DNA from: Spirochaetaceae bacterium
GTDB lineage: Bacteria; Spirochaetota; Spirochaetia; Treponematales; Rectinemataceae
Length of the DNA stretch: 49,601 nt
NCBI GenBank assembly: GCA_025355995.1
Contig: JANXYQ010000117.1
Location: 1-49,601 of the forward strand
Direction of reading: 5' to 3'
Position 1 is the first letter of the stretch. The number at the start of each line of letters is the position of its first letter. The translations under genes and the position numbers were made by a program. Shown here in pieces: positions 41,562 through 49,601 of this stretch. Below the pieces are notes generated by a model. It was not told the DNA's origin and did no database searches. It was given only the letters and a program-made list of their open reading frames with translations.

Positions 41562-43061
41562 ATGCGCGACGATCGCCCGGCCCTCCTCTCCCCCGACCCC
41601 GCGGACCTTCCTCTCCTCTTCGAGGCCGGGCGGCTCCTCGTCAGGCACGCGAGCCTCGAGGAGGCGATGAGCCCACTGCTGGCCCTGCTCTCCGACAGGG
41701 CGGAGCTCTCCGGAGGGATAGCCGCTCTCGCCCTTACCGACGACGGAGAAGTCAGGGTAGTGGCGGTCTCCGACGCGGCCGACGCCGCCCTCTCGGGCAA
41801 GCGCGTCGAGCTCGGCGTCGGCCTCCTCGGCAAGTCCCTGGCCACAGCTTCCCACTCCTCGGACGGCGAGGGGCTGTCGGTGCCCGTCGTCATGGGCGGC
41901 AACGCAGTGGGGGCGCTCGCCTTCTCGCGCCTCTTCGGGAACCGCGAGCGCGCGCTCGCGCTCGCCTCCTCGGTGGCCGCCTTGGTGGCGGAGGCGCTGG
42001 GCCTGAGGCGGCGCCTCGCCCGTGCGGCCGCATTGGGCGACTCGGGAGGCAGCCACTCCGTGCCGCAGAAGCCCGAGCCCCTGCGCCCCGAGGAGGGCTG
42101 GGCGCCCGCGGCCATAGTCGGCCGCGCCGCGCCGATGCGCGAGCTGTACTCCCTGATGGATCGCGTCGCCGGCACCGAGACGACCGTCCTCGTCACGGGC
42201 GAGAGCGGGACGGGAAAGGAGCTCGTCGCCCGCGCGATCTACGAGCGCTCGAGCCGCGCTAAGGCCGCCTTCGTGGCGGTCAACTGCGCCGCCTTGCCCG
42301 AGTCAGTCATAGAGAGCGAGCTCTTCGGCCACGAGCGGGGCTCCTTTACGGGAGCGCAGGAGCAGAGGCGCGGCCGCTTCGAGCTCGCCGACGGAGGGAC
42401 GCTCTTCCTCGACGAGATCGGCGAGCTCTCGCCCGCCGTGCAGGCCAAGCTGCTCCGCGCCATCCAGGAGGGCGAGTTCCAGCGAGTCGGCGGTTCCGTC
42501 ACGCTGAAGACGGACGTCCGGGTCATCGCGGCCACGAATAAGGACTTGGAAAAGGAAGTCGCCGACTCGCGCTTCCGCGCCGACCTGTTCTGGCGGCTCA
42601 ACGTCTTTCCCCTCCGCGTGCCGCCGTTGCGCGAGCGCAGGAGCGACATCGTCCTGCTCGCCGATTACTTCGCCGAAAAGCACGGCCGCCGCTCCGGCAA
42701 GCCGATACTGCGCATCTCCAGCCCCGCGATCGACTTGCTTATGACCTATCATTGGCCGGGCAACGTGCGGGAGCTCGAGAATTGCGTTGAGCGGGCGGTC
42801 ATCCTCTCCACGGACTCGGTGATCCACGCCTACCACCTTCCGCCGAGCCTCCAATCCGCCGATTCGACGGGCACGGGGCCGGCTTCGACCCTGGACGCCT
42901 CGCTCGCCCGGCTCGAGCGCGAACTCCTCGTCGAGGCCCTCAAGATCTGTAGGGGCAATGCCGCCGCCGCCGCGCGTCGGCTGGGCGTCACCGAGCGGAG
43001 GATGGGCTTGGCCCTTCACCGCTATGGCATAGACTGGCGGCGTTTTCGCACATCCACGTAG
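41562..43061 (+). CDS. sigma-54-dependent transcriptional activator (GAF-AAA-Fis)
   Basis: This 499-residue enhancer-binding protein probably activates the adjacent glnA promoter. Residues about 15-150 form a GAF-like sensor. The AAA+ domain has Walker A GESGTGKE near 213, the sigma-54 contact loop as GSFTGA near 260 (A to S change from the usual GAFTGA), and LFLDEIGELSP as Walker B. The C-terminus has a Fis-type helix-turn-helix (GNAAAAARRLGVTERRMGLA). The layout is NifA-like, without a receiver domain, so signal input is by ligand or partner binding to GAF. It lies 150 bp before glnA. Confidence 0.9.
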   Translation: MRDDRPALLSPDPADLPLLFEAGRLLVRHASLEEAMSPLLALLSDRAELSGGIAALALTDDGEVRVVAVSDAADAALSGKRVELGVGLLGKSLATASHSSDGEGLSVPVVMGGNAVGALAFSRLFGNRERALALASSVAALVAEALGLRRRLARAAALGDSGGSHSVPQKPEPLRPEEGWAPAAIVGRAAPMRELYSLMDRVAGTETTVLVTGESGTGKELVARAIYERSSRAKAAFVAVNCAALPESVIESELFGHERGSFTGAQEQRRGRFELADGGTLFLDEIGELSPAVQAKLLRAIQEGEFQRVGGSVTLKTDVRVIAATNKDLEKEVADSRFRADLFWRLNVFPLRVPPLRERRSDIVLLADYFAEKHGRRSGKPILRISSPAIDLLMTYHWPGNVRELENCVERAVILSTDSVIHAYHLPPSLQSADSTGTGPASTLDASLARLERELLVEALKICRGNAAAAARRLGVTERRMGLALHRYGIDWRRFRTST

Positions 43062-43155
43062 GTTTTATTTTCGAACATACCTCGGCGTGGGTTTATATAT
43101 TTTCTTCAAGATACATATTTCTATATAAAATAACAAATTACGATTTATTTATTTT

Positions 43156-43170
43156 TGGCACAAAGATTGC
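43156..43170 (+). promoter_or_regulatory. sigma-54 promoter of glnA
   Basis: TGGCAC, 5 bp, TTGC match the -24/-12 consensus, with GG and GC 10 bp apart. The preceding 90 bp are strongly AT-rich, as suits enhancer looping. Confidence 0.88.
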
Positions 43171-43179
43171 TCCATAATA

Positions 43180-43197
43180 GCGACAGATAATTGTCGC
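43180..43197 (+). promoter_or_regulatory. hairpin at the predicted 5' end of glnA mRNA
   Basis: GCGACA and TGTCGC form a perfect 6-bp stem with a GATAAT loop. It begins about 10 nt after the -12 element, so at or next to the transcription start, and ends just before the ribosome site. Confidence 0.55.
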
Positions 43198-43210
43198 AGA
43201 GGAGTGAACG

Positions 43211-45343
43211 ATGAGCGATTGTATCGAATCCAATACTGTCGGCCTTGCCGAGGTATACGGGGCCTACTGCTTTTCCAATGCGGTCATGCGCGAGCGCCTG
43301 CCCAAGAGCATATTCAACGAGCTGCTCAAGGTACAGTCGGGCAAGCGAGAGCTGACCCTCGATATCGCCGAGGTCGTCGCGAGCGCGATGCGGGATTGGG
43401 CCATCGAGCGCGGCGCGACGCACTACACCCACTGGTTCCATCCCCTCTCGGGCATATCGGCCGAGAAGCACGATTCCTTCATCTCCCCAATAGGCGACGG
43501 AAGGGTGCTCCTCGAATTCTCCGGCAAGGAGCTGGTGAAGGGCGAGCCCGACGCCTCCTCCTTCCCCTCGGGGGGCCTGCGCGCCACCTTCGAGGCGCGC
43601 GGTTATACTGCCTGGGACGCCACGAGCCCGGCCTTCCTCAAGAAGTCCTCCTCGGGCACGACACTCTACATCCCCACGGCCTTCGTCTCCTACTTCGGCC
43701 ACGCCCTCGACAAGAAGGTGCCCCTGCTCCGCTCGATCGAGGCGCTCAATAAGCAGGCGCTCCGCGTCCTCCATGCCCTCGGCGTCGCCGACGCGAAGCG
43801 CTGCACGCCAACCGTCGGCCCCGAGCAGGAGTACTTCCTCGTGAACCGCGAGCTGTACAAGAAGCGCCCCGACCTCGTCCTAACGGGACGCACGGTGTTC
43901 GGGTCCATGTCCGCCAAGGGTCAGGAGATGGAGGACCACTACTTCGGCGCCATTCCCGAGAAGGTCGCCGCCTTCATGCGCGAGCTCAACGACGAGCTCT
44001 GGGCCATGGGCGTGACCGCCAAGACCCAGCACAACGAGGTCGCCCCCAACCAGTTCGAGCTCGCCTGCGTGTACTCGAGCTCGAACGTCGCCGCGGATAC
44101 GAACCAGCTCGTGATGGAGACCATGAACATCGTGGCGGCGCGCCACGGGATGGCCGCCCTCCTCCACGAGAAGCCCTTCGCCGGCATCAACGGATCGGGC
44201 AAGCACGTCAACTGGTCCCTGGGCACCGATTCCGGCCTCAATCTCCTGGAGCCCGGCACAGATCCCGCGTCCAACGCCCGTTTCCTACTCTTCATCTCCG
44301 CCGTGATCGAGGCCGTCGACCGTTATGCGCCACAGCTCCGCGCCTCGGTCGCGACCTCGGGCAACGACCTCCGCCTCGGCGGCAACGAGGCGCCCCCCGC
44401 GATCATCTCCGTCTTCCTCGGCGACGAGCTCTCCGCCGTCCTCGACGCGGCGGCCGAGGGAAAGCCCTACGTCTCCAAGGAGGGCGGCAAGATCGAGATC
44501 GGCGCCGCCTCCCTGCCAAAGCTTCCCCAGGACCTCACCGACCGCAACCGCACGAGCCCCTTCGCCTTCACGGGTAATAAGTTCGAGTTCCGTATGGTCG
44601 GCTCCTCGCAGTCCGTGGCGACGCCCTCCGCGGTGCTGAATACCGCGGTCGCCGACGTGCTCGCCCGCTTCGCCGACCGCCTCGAGACCGCCGCCAAGAA
44701 GGGCTCTGACATAGCCGCCGAGGAGAGGTCGATCATTTCCGAGTCCTACAAGGCCCACCGCCGAGTCGTGTTCAACGGCAACGGCTACGCCGAGGAGTGG
44801 CACCGCGAGGCCGAGCGCAGGGGCCTTCCCCGCTTCCGCGCGGCGGTCGAGGTCATTCCCGAGCTCGCCTCGCAGACCGGCCTGGAGCTCTTCGCTCGCC
44901 ACGGCGTCTTTACTAAGGAAGAAGTCGAGAGCCGTTGCGTGATCTACCTCGAGAAATACGCGAAGCAGGTGAACATCGAGGCCGGCATCATGGTGGAGAT
45001 GGCCAAGCGCTATATCTTCCCTGCGGTCACCGCCTCGGCGGAGGACTACGCCCGGGCCGCGAGCGCCCTCGCCGCGGTCGGTGCCATCTCCTCGCCCCAG
45101 GAGCTCAAGGCGCGCAAGCTAGCCGAGCTCGCCGCCGCCGTCGTCGACGAGGCGGACAAGCTCGAGAAGGCCCTCCTCAGCGTGCAGGAGATCGAGGAGC
45201 CCCTGGCCGAGGCGCGAGCCTACCGCGAGAGCGTGATCCCCAGGATGACCGCCCTCCGGGACAAGGCCGACGCCGTCGAGAGGATCGTCGAAGCCTCGCG
45301 CTGGCCCTTCCCGACCTACCAGGACCTGCTCTTCTCGCTCTGA
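43211..45343 (+). CDS. glnA: glutamine synthetase type III
   Basis: The enzyme condenses glutamate and ammonia with ATP. The 710-residue length and order of motifs are those of GSIII (GlnN): SNAVMRERLPKSIF at the N-terminus, PTVGPEQEYFLV, AKTQHNEVAPNQFELA, GINGSGKHVNWSLG and GNEAPPAIISVFLG. The C-terminal helical extension (roughly 560-710) is specific to type III. The start follows GAGGAG. It is preceded by a near-consensus sigma-54 promoter and the gene for its likely activator, and ends at a strong terminator. Spirochaetes and Bacteroidetes commonly use this type. Confidence 0.96.
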   Translation: MSDCIESNTVGLAEVYGAYCFSNAVMRERLPKSIFNELLKVQSGKRELTLDIAEVVASAMRDWAIERGATHYTHWFHPLSGISAEKHDSFISPIGDGRVLLEFSGKELVKGEPDASSFPSGGLRATFEARGYTAWDATSPAFLKKSSSGTTLYIPTAFVSYFGHALDKKVPLLRSIEALNKQALRVLHALGVADAKRCTPTVGPEQEYFLVNRELYKKRPDLVLTGRTVFGSMSAKGQEMEDHYFGAIPEKVAAFMRELNDELWAMGVTAKTQHNEVAPNQFELACVYSSSNVAADTNQLVMETMNIVAARHGMAALLHEKPFAGINGSGKHVNWSLGTDSGLNLLEPGTDPASNARFLLFISAVIEAVDRYAPQLRASVATSGNDLRLGGNEAPPAIISVFLGDELSAVLDAAAEGKPYVSKEGGKIEIGAASLPKLPQDLTDRNRTSPFAFTGNKFEFRMVGSSQSVATPSAVLNTAVADVLARFADRLETAAKKGSDIAAEERSIISESYKAHRRVVFNGNGYAEEWHREAERRGLPRFRAAVEVIPELASQTGLELFARHGVFTKEEVESRCVIYLEKYAKQVNIEAGIMVEMAKRYIFPAVTASAEDYARAASALAAVGAISSPQELKARKLAELAAAVVDEADKLEKALLSVQEIEEPLAEARAYRESVIPRMTALRDKADAVERIVEASRWPFPTYQDLLFSL

Positions 45344-45363
45344 CCCGCTAGCCGCGATCTTCG

Positions 45364-45406
45364 GGAGCCTGGTCCTTTTCCTCCTCGGGGGGCCAGGCTC
45401 CTTTTT
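45364..45406 (+). terminator. terminator after glnA
   Basis: GGAGCCTGG and CCAGGCTCC pair across 20 nt; five T residues follow. Confidence 0.88.
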
Positions 45407-45415
45407 ATTCCCTAT

Positions 45416-46426
45416 TCAATTACCCTCGGCGAGCGAATCAGAGTACGCGAAAATCGCGGGCGTCCCGCCGGTGTGCCAGAAAAGGACCGTCCCGTCCTTC
45501 TCGAATTCCCCGGCTTCGATCATCGAGACGAGGGCGCCCAGGGCCCGTCCCGAGTAGACCGGGTCTGCGAGAACGCCCTCGGTCCGCGCGAGGAGGCCGA
45601 TCGCGCGGCGCTCGAGCTCTCCGACTACGCCGTAGCCGCCCCCCGTGAACTCGCGCCGCAGGACGACGTCCTCGGGGCCGAAGGCGCGCTCGCCCAGGCC
45701 GACGAGGGCGGCCGCGCCGTTCGCGATCGCGAGGACCCTATCCGAGAAGTCCAATCCCTCGTCGGCGGCCTTGTCTATGCAGATCCCCGTAACCTGGGGA
45801 GCCAGGCCGAAGAGGCGGGCGCCGACCATCAGGCCCGCCTGCGTCCCTCCGGAGCTCGAGGCGAACACGATCGCCGATGGCCTGAGCCCGGTCTCCTCGA
45901 GCTGTGCGGCCAACTCGCCGGCGGCCACCGCGAAGCCCAGGGCCCCCAGGGGACTCGAGCCGCCGTAGGGTATCTCGTAGGGCCGGCGTCCCGCCGCCCG
46001 CAGCTCCTCGGCGAGGGCGGGGATGCCCTCGCCCTTGCGGTGCGATCCAGCCCAATGGACGCGCGCCCCGAGGAGGCGGTCGAGCAGGAGGTTGCCTTCG
46101 GCGCGCCCTGGCTCATCGCCGCCCAGGACGAGATGGCATTCCAGCCCGCAGGCGGCGGCCGCAGCGGCGGTTTGGCGGCAGTGGTTGGATTGCTGGGCCC
46201 CGCCCGTGATCAGCGCGTCGCAGCCGCGTGCGGGCGCGTCGCCTACGAGGAACTCGAGCTTGCGCGCCTTGTTGCCGCCAGTCGCGAGGCCGGTCTGGTC
46301 GTCGCGCTTCATGAGGATCCGCGGCCCGCCCAGCGCGGCGGCGAGGCGCGGCAGGCCGACGAGGGGAGTGGGGAGGAGGGCGAGCGATTCCCTCGGGAAG
46401 GGCTGGAGAGCGGCAGCCCCGTTCAT
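45416..46426 (-). CDS. D-cysteine desulfhydrase / ACC deaminase family PLP enzyme
   Basis: This 336-residue fold-type II PLP enzyme has the cofactor lysine in LATGGNKARKLEFL and ITGGAQQSNHCRQTAAAAA, the family hallmarks. SSSGGTQAGLMVG is the phosphate-binding loop and FWHTGGTPAIFAY the C-terminal signature. The family includes D-cysteine desulfhydrase and ACC deaminase; the sequence fits the former better, but substrate is inferred. It overlaps the membrane-protein stop (ATGA), forming a two-gene operon. Confidence 0.87.
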   Translation of the reverse strand: MNGAAALQPFPRESLALLPTPLVGLPRLAAALGGPRILMKRDDQTGLATGGNKARKLEFLVGDAPARGCDALITGGAQQSNHCRQTAAAAAACGLECHLVLGGDEPGRAEGNLLLDRLLGARVHWAGSHRKGEGIPALAEELRAAGRRPYEIPYGGSSPLGALGFAVAAGELAAQLEETGLRPSAIVFASSSGGTQAGLMVGARLFGLAPQVTGICIDKAADEGLDFSDRVLAIANGAAALVGLGERAFGPEDVVLRREFTGGGYGVVGELERRAIGLLARTEGVLADPVYSGRALGALVSMIEAGEFEKDGTVLFWHTGGTPAIFAYSDSLAEGN

Positions 46427-47052
46427 ATCCAGCCCAATATCCCCGCGAAGACTATCAGGGCCGCCGCGTCGACGCCGAAGAGGGCGCCGATCGCGCGGCG
46501 CTGGACCTTGGGCTTCCAGTCGTAGCAGAGGAAGGAGAAGAGGAAGAAGGGCACGTAGACCGCGGCGAAAACCGGTATCGCCCCCCACCAGCGGTAGACC
46601 CAGACGAAGGCGGGCGTCGTCGCGAGGAAGATCTCGATGACCGAGTAGAGCGCCGCGTTCGCGATCGCGAAGAATATCCGGTTGTTGATCCCGAGCACCT
46701 TGGCCTTCTGATCCTCGGGCAGGAGCTTGGATAGGATGAGGCCCGCCGCGGCGAACATGAGGGAGAGCTCGATCCCGACTCCGACGAGGAGGAGGTAGGA
46801 AGTCCCGGTCGGTACGGTCCAGAGCGCGTGGCCGGAAAAATGGCGGATGAGGGCGTTGCCGATCTCGTACAGCCAGTGGATCGCGTAGAGGGAGAGTCCC
46901 GCGGCGATTCCCTTCCAGTTCTTCTTGCCGGCCTCGGCGAGGTAGACGTAGACGACGAAGGCGAAGATCGGGATGACGTACCATTGGAAATTAGAGCCGT
47001 CGCGCAGGATGGATAGCGCCTTATCGGTAGCCTCGGGATGATTGAGCGGCAT
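46423..47052 (-). CDS. six-TM membrane protein of unknown function
   Basis: This 209-residue protein has about six membrane segments (WYVIPIFAFVVYVYLAEAG, GIAAGLSLYAIHWLYEIG, TSYLLLVGVGIELSLMFAAAG, IFFAIANAALYSVIEIFLA, IPVFAAVYVPFFLFSFLCY, IGALFGVDAAALIVFAGILG). Conserved-looking Trp, His and Glu residues in the helices could form an active site, but no family is recognised. It is cotranscribed with and translationally coupled to the PLP enzyme. ATG at 47052 follows GGAGGCTCC. Confidence 0.7.
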   Translation of the reverse strand: MPLNHPEATDKALSILRDGSNFQWYVIPIFAFVVYVYLAEAGKKNWKGIAAGLSLYAIHWLYEIGNALIRHFSGHALWTVPTGTSYLLLVGVGIELSLMFAAAGLILSKLLPEDQKAKVLGINNRIFFAIANAALYSVIEIFLATTPAFVWVYRWWGAIPVFAAVYVPFFLFSFLCYDWKPKVQRRAIGALFGVDAAALIVFAGILGWI

Positions 47053-47109
47053 GGGAGCCTCCTTTCGGCCAGTATCGGCGATCGGGGCGGCCCGTGCTAT
47101 ACTGCCTTC

Positions 47110-48579
47110 GTGAAGGTATTGAAGCGCATAGCGCCGTTCGCGGTGATCGTCGCGGCCATCCTGCTGCTCCTCTATTTGCCCGACATCGCACCCGAGCGCT
47201 ATTCCGACCTCGCGACCTTCTTCCGAGTCGAGATGAAGCGGCAGGGATATTCGGGCTTCTCGGTCGCGGCGATTGCGGACGGCTCGGTGCTGTATGTCGA
47301 CGGCTTCGGCGCGGAGGGCTCGGGCAAGGCGATCGGCCCCGATACGCGGCTGTACGCGCCCGCTGCCGCGAAATCCCTGGCCGCCCTGGCCGCCTATTCG
47401 CTCATGCGCGAGCGGCGCCTCTCCCTGGACCTTCGCGTCCGCGACTACCTGCCCTGGTTCGATTTCGCCGGAGACCTCGGCGACCCGACCATCCGCAATC
47501 TGCTCTCGCACGCAAGCGGCGTGATGGACCGATCCTTCGACGATTCCCACCCCGCCGCTCCCGACCTCGAGGCCGCGGTCCGATCCATCGTGGGGGCGAT
47601 CCCGACCGAGGCGCCCGGCCTGCGGTTCCACTACCTCGACACGGATTACCAAGCCCTCGCGCTGGTCATGGAGAAGGTGGCGGGCAAGCCTTACGCCAGC
47701 CTGCTGAACGAGCGCGTCTTCCTCCCGCTGGGGATGAAATCGAGCTCTGCCCGCGATCTCGAGCAAGCCCCCCGGGGCAGCGCCTCCTTCTTCGCCGTGG
47801 CCCTGCCGCGCGCCGCACCGCGCTCGCCCTTCGGCGCGGCTTCGGGCTACGTGGTCACCACCGCCTCCGACATGGGGCAATACCTCGCCTTCCTCCTCGG
47901 ACCGGAGAAATTCAAGCGCGGGCCGATCGCCGCCAAGGCCGTCGACGCGTTTTTCGATCCCCTGGCGCCGGGCATCCCCTACGGCTTCGGCCTCTTCCTG
48001 GGCCGCTCGGAGAGCGGGCGCTTCGCCTACCACGACGGATCGATCGAGGGCTTTTCCTCCCGCATCGCCCTCTGGCCCGAGGAAAAGACCGGCATCGCCG
48101 TGATCGCGGCCGAGGGCTCGCTGCTTCAATCCCTGATCTCCATGCCCGGGCTGACCGAGGGCGCTCGCCGCATCATCCGTGACGGGAGCGCTCCCAGGCC
48201 CTTTCCCCTCGGTAGGCTCTACATCCTCCTGGCAGTCGTCGCCCTCGTGCACATTTTCGCGCTGGCCCTCCAGACGGGCGGGGCCCTGCGCTGGGCCAAG
48301 GAAGCCAGGGACAAGGCGGAGGCCAAGGGCGCCAACGGTCCGGTCTCCTTCGCGACCTTCAGGTGCTGGGCGGGGATCGCGGCCCGGGTAGCCGCCTCCC
48401 TCTGCTGCCCCGCGGCGATCGGGCTCGCCTTCGGACGCGTCGTGACGTGGAATACCCTATTCGAATTGGAGCCGGGACTCGCGGCCTGGTTCCTGTCCGT
48501 TTGCATGTTCGGCTTTCTCCGAAACACGGCTCGGCTCGTATGGATACGCGGCCCGTCGGGATTTCGAAGGCCTCGATGA
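47110..48579 (+). CDS. beta-lactamase-fold (serine hydrolase family) protein, catalytic serine missing
   Basis: This 489-residue protein has an N-terminal anchor (FAVIVAAILLLLYL), a class C beta-lactamase/DD-peptidase-like domain (about 38-360) and three C-terminal TM helices. LYAPAAAKSLAAL (81-93) aligns with the SxxK motif but reads AAAK, so the nucleophile is Ala85. The second motif is YLD in FHYLDTDYQAL in place of YxN. HDGSIEGF near 308 keeps the third. NLLSHASGV and LGMKSSS are family landmarks. It is probably a non-catalytic binding protein. GTG at 47110 is chosen as start because it begins the anchor segment. Confidence 0.8.
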   Translation: MKVLKRIAPFAVIVAAILLLLYLPDIAPERYSDLATFFRVEMKRQGYSGFSVAAIADGSVLYVDGFGAEGSGKAIGPDTRLYAPAAAKSLAALAAYSLMRERRLSLDLRVRDYLPWFDFAGDLGDPTIRNLLSHASGVMDRSFDDSHPAAPDLEAAVRSIVGAIPTEAPGLRFHYLDTDYQALALVMEKVAGKPYASLLNERVFLPLGMKSSSARDLEQAPRGSASFFAVALPRAAPRSPFGAASGYVVTTASDMGQYLAFLLGPEKFKRGPIAAKAVDAFFDPLAPGIPYGFGLFLGRSESGRFAYHDGSIEGFSSRIALWPEEKTGIAVIAAEGSLLQSLISMPGLTEGARRIIRDGSAPRPFPLGRLYILLAVVALVHIFALALQTGGALRWAKEARDKAEAKGANGPVSFATFRCWAGIAARVAASLCCPAAIGLAFGRVVTWNTLFELEPGLAAWFLSVCMFGFLRNTARLVWIRGPSGFRRPR

Positions 48580-48661
48580 ATCGCAGGGAAACGGCTGTTA
48601 GCGTTAATTAAGAATAGGCCGACCGCTTCACACACGCGGCGGGAGTCGATATATTCCTTAC

Positions 48662-49522
48662 ATGACTCCCGAGATTTTCACCACCGACCCGACCTGGCCC
48701 TACTCGAAGGCCAAGACTGCGGTCCTAACGGCCGCCTCCGCGGTCATTCGAGAAGAGGGCCCCCGCGCCGCGACGCTCAAGAACATCGCGACCCGCGCCG
48801 GCATCACCGAGCCTGCGATCTTCCGCCATTTTGAGGGCGTGGACGGACTCTTCGGCGGGCTTTTCAGCGCCTACGAGCGAGTGTACGAGCGCTCCGCGTC
48901 CGCCTTCGCCGCCGACGGCAAGGGAGTGGCCAAGCTTCGCGAGGCGAGCCTCGCCCTCGTAGGCAACATCGCCGCCAGCCGCGACTTCGCCTATGTGCTC
49001 CTCTACGCCAGGCACGTCTTCCGCGGCTATCCCGAGCTCAAGGCCAAGGTCGCCGAGAACGACGCGGCTACCCAGGGCAAGGTGCTGGCCTGTATAAACG
49101 AGGGCGTCAAAGCCGGGGATATCCGCTCGGACATCGATCCCGTGTCGGCCGCCGTCACGCTCCTGGGGACCATCTACAGCACCGCGCAGACCTGGATCGA
49201 GTCGGGCTTCGGTTTCGATATCCTCGAAGCCTTCCGCGATCGCTGGGACGACTTCGAGCGCATGGCCGCGGCGAAGCCCAGCCCCAAGTCCCGCGACGCC
49301 AAGGCCTCTTCGCGCGAGCGTGCGGCGGCATACTTCCCCCTTCGCCCGTCCCCTGCCCCCAAGTCGAGGGGCGCCTCCGCGAAGAAGGGCCCGGCCGCCA
49401 AGTCCGAGTCCCAGCGCAAGGCCAAGGCGGGAGCCAAGGCCGCCAAGGCCTCGCCCAAGCCGGCCCCGAGGAAGGCCGCGGGCAAGGCCGCTCCGAAGAA
49501 GCAGGGGACCAAGGCCAAGTAG
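48662..49522 (+). CDS. TetR-family regulator with histone-H1-like tail
   Basis: This 286-residue protein has a normal TetR domain up to about residue 200: TLKNIATRAGITEPAIFRHF is the helix-turn-helix (about 39-58), followed by the helical ligand domain. After FERMAAAKPSPKS the last 85 residues are almost only Lys, Ala, Pro, Ser and Arg (KAAKASPKPAPRKAAGKAAP). This resembles eukaryotic histone H1 tails and bacterial AlgP-like tails and would bind DNA non-specifically. Start ATG at 48662 has no strong ribosome site. It stands alone before a strong terminator. Confidence 0.85.
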   Translation: MTPEIFTTDPTWPYSKAKTAVLTAASAVIREEGPRAATLKNIATRAGITEPAIFRHFEGVDGLFGGLFSAYERVYERSASAFAADGKGVAKLREASLALVGNIAASRDFAYVLLYARHVFRGYPELKAKVAENDAATQGKVLACINEGVKAGDIRSDIDPVSAAVTLLGTIYSTAQTWIESGFGFDILEAFRDRWDDFERMAAAKPSPKSRDAKASSRERAAAYFPLRPSPAPKSRGASAKKGPAAKSESQRKAKAGAKAAKASPKPAPRKAAGKAAPKKQGTKAK

Positions 49523-49548
49523 CACTCGGTCCTCGGCTCTTGAAATGA

Positions 49549-49591
49549 GCCTCCGCTTCGCCGCACTTACGGGGAGCGGAGGCATTTTTTT
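49549..49591 (+). terminator. terminator after the tailed TetR gene
   Basis: GCCTCCGCT (49549-49557) pairs with AGCGGAGGC (49575-49583). A run of seven T residues follows one base later. Confidence 0.88.
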
Positions 49592-49601
49592 GCGCAAAAT
49601 G

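Noticed and set aside
43062-43155. Activator enhancer sites in the AT-rich region before glnA
   Set aside because: The region is suggestive, but I could not find a convincing repeated or palindromic motif by eye.
1-49601. CRISPR array, intact insertion sequence, integrase, phage genes or rRNA
   Set aside because: No regularly spaced repeats, transposase or integrase motifs, phage proteins or rRNA sequence were seen. The only direct repeats are the three copies near 35.4 kb and the 15-bp units.

Overview
The window is GC-rich DNA from a bacterium that is most likely a spirochaete (Spirochaetia, Treponema-like but high GC). The best marker is the chemotaxis block at the left end. CheA is followed by a fused CheW-CheR-like scaffold and by CheX, a gene order and a fusion known from Treponema. 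A type III glutamine synthetase, an MglB-like sugar-binding lipoprotein, many TPR lipoproteins and Treponema-style chemoreceptor tip sequence agree with this. The hgcAB pair points to an anaerobic, mercury-methylating lifestyle. The species assignment is inference.

Layout. 1-2187: cheA 3' end (with an apparent +1 frameshift near base 22), cheW-cheR-like, cheX. 2200-5035: tRNA-Val, a wrecked CHASE4 histidine kinase and a six-TM chemoreceptor; no cheY follows cheX. 5084-7351: a large B12-binding radical SAM protein. 7455-10553: a leftward cluster of marR, hgcA, hgcB and two tandem secreted DOMON-like proteins. 10632-14645: a phosphotransferase, a YjbQ protein and an MFS-tetR-hsmA drug-efflux type operon with a good promoter and operator. 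14686-17064: tRNA-Phe, galE and an M20 peptidase. 17061-20415: a leftward envelope operon (TPR lipoprotein, MltD-like transglycosylase, LPP20-like protein). 20485-23839: a rightward operon of a membrane protein, a TPR lipoprotein and a TIGR02757 protein. 23840-28795: small genes including a TetR regulator, tRNA-Pro, ppnP, a PNPOx-like flavoprotein and an FKBP isomerase.

28796-31950 is a decayed, visibly AT-richer stretch. It holds an AAA ATPase with a degenerate nuclease tail and the ruins of an S41 peptidase. 31952-41450 returns to housekeeping and transport: trpS, an outer-membrane barrel, a COG2509 flavoprotein with repeats of its 3' end downstream, a DMT exporter, an MglB-like protein, a TetR regulator, alr and proC. 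41562-45406 is a nitrogen module: a sigma-54 activator, a near-consensus -24/-12 promoter with a hairpin at the predicted mRNA 5' end, and glnA type III. 45416-49591 holds a PLP desulfhydrase, a membrane protein, a beta-lactamase-fold protein lacking the catalytic serine, and a TetR protein with a histone-H1-like tail.

How it works together. The most interesting unit is marR-hgcA-hgcB. HgcA and HgcB form the corrinoid/ferredoxin pair needed for methylmercury formation. Here they are translationally packed behind a cysteine-rich MarR whose start codon abuts two tandem 13-bp operator-like sites. Two secreted DOMON paralogues follow on the same strand. The second clear circuit is the activator and sigma-54 promoter in front of the type III glutamine synthetase. 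I saw no CRISPR array, intact insertion sequence, rRNA or phage.
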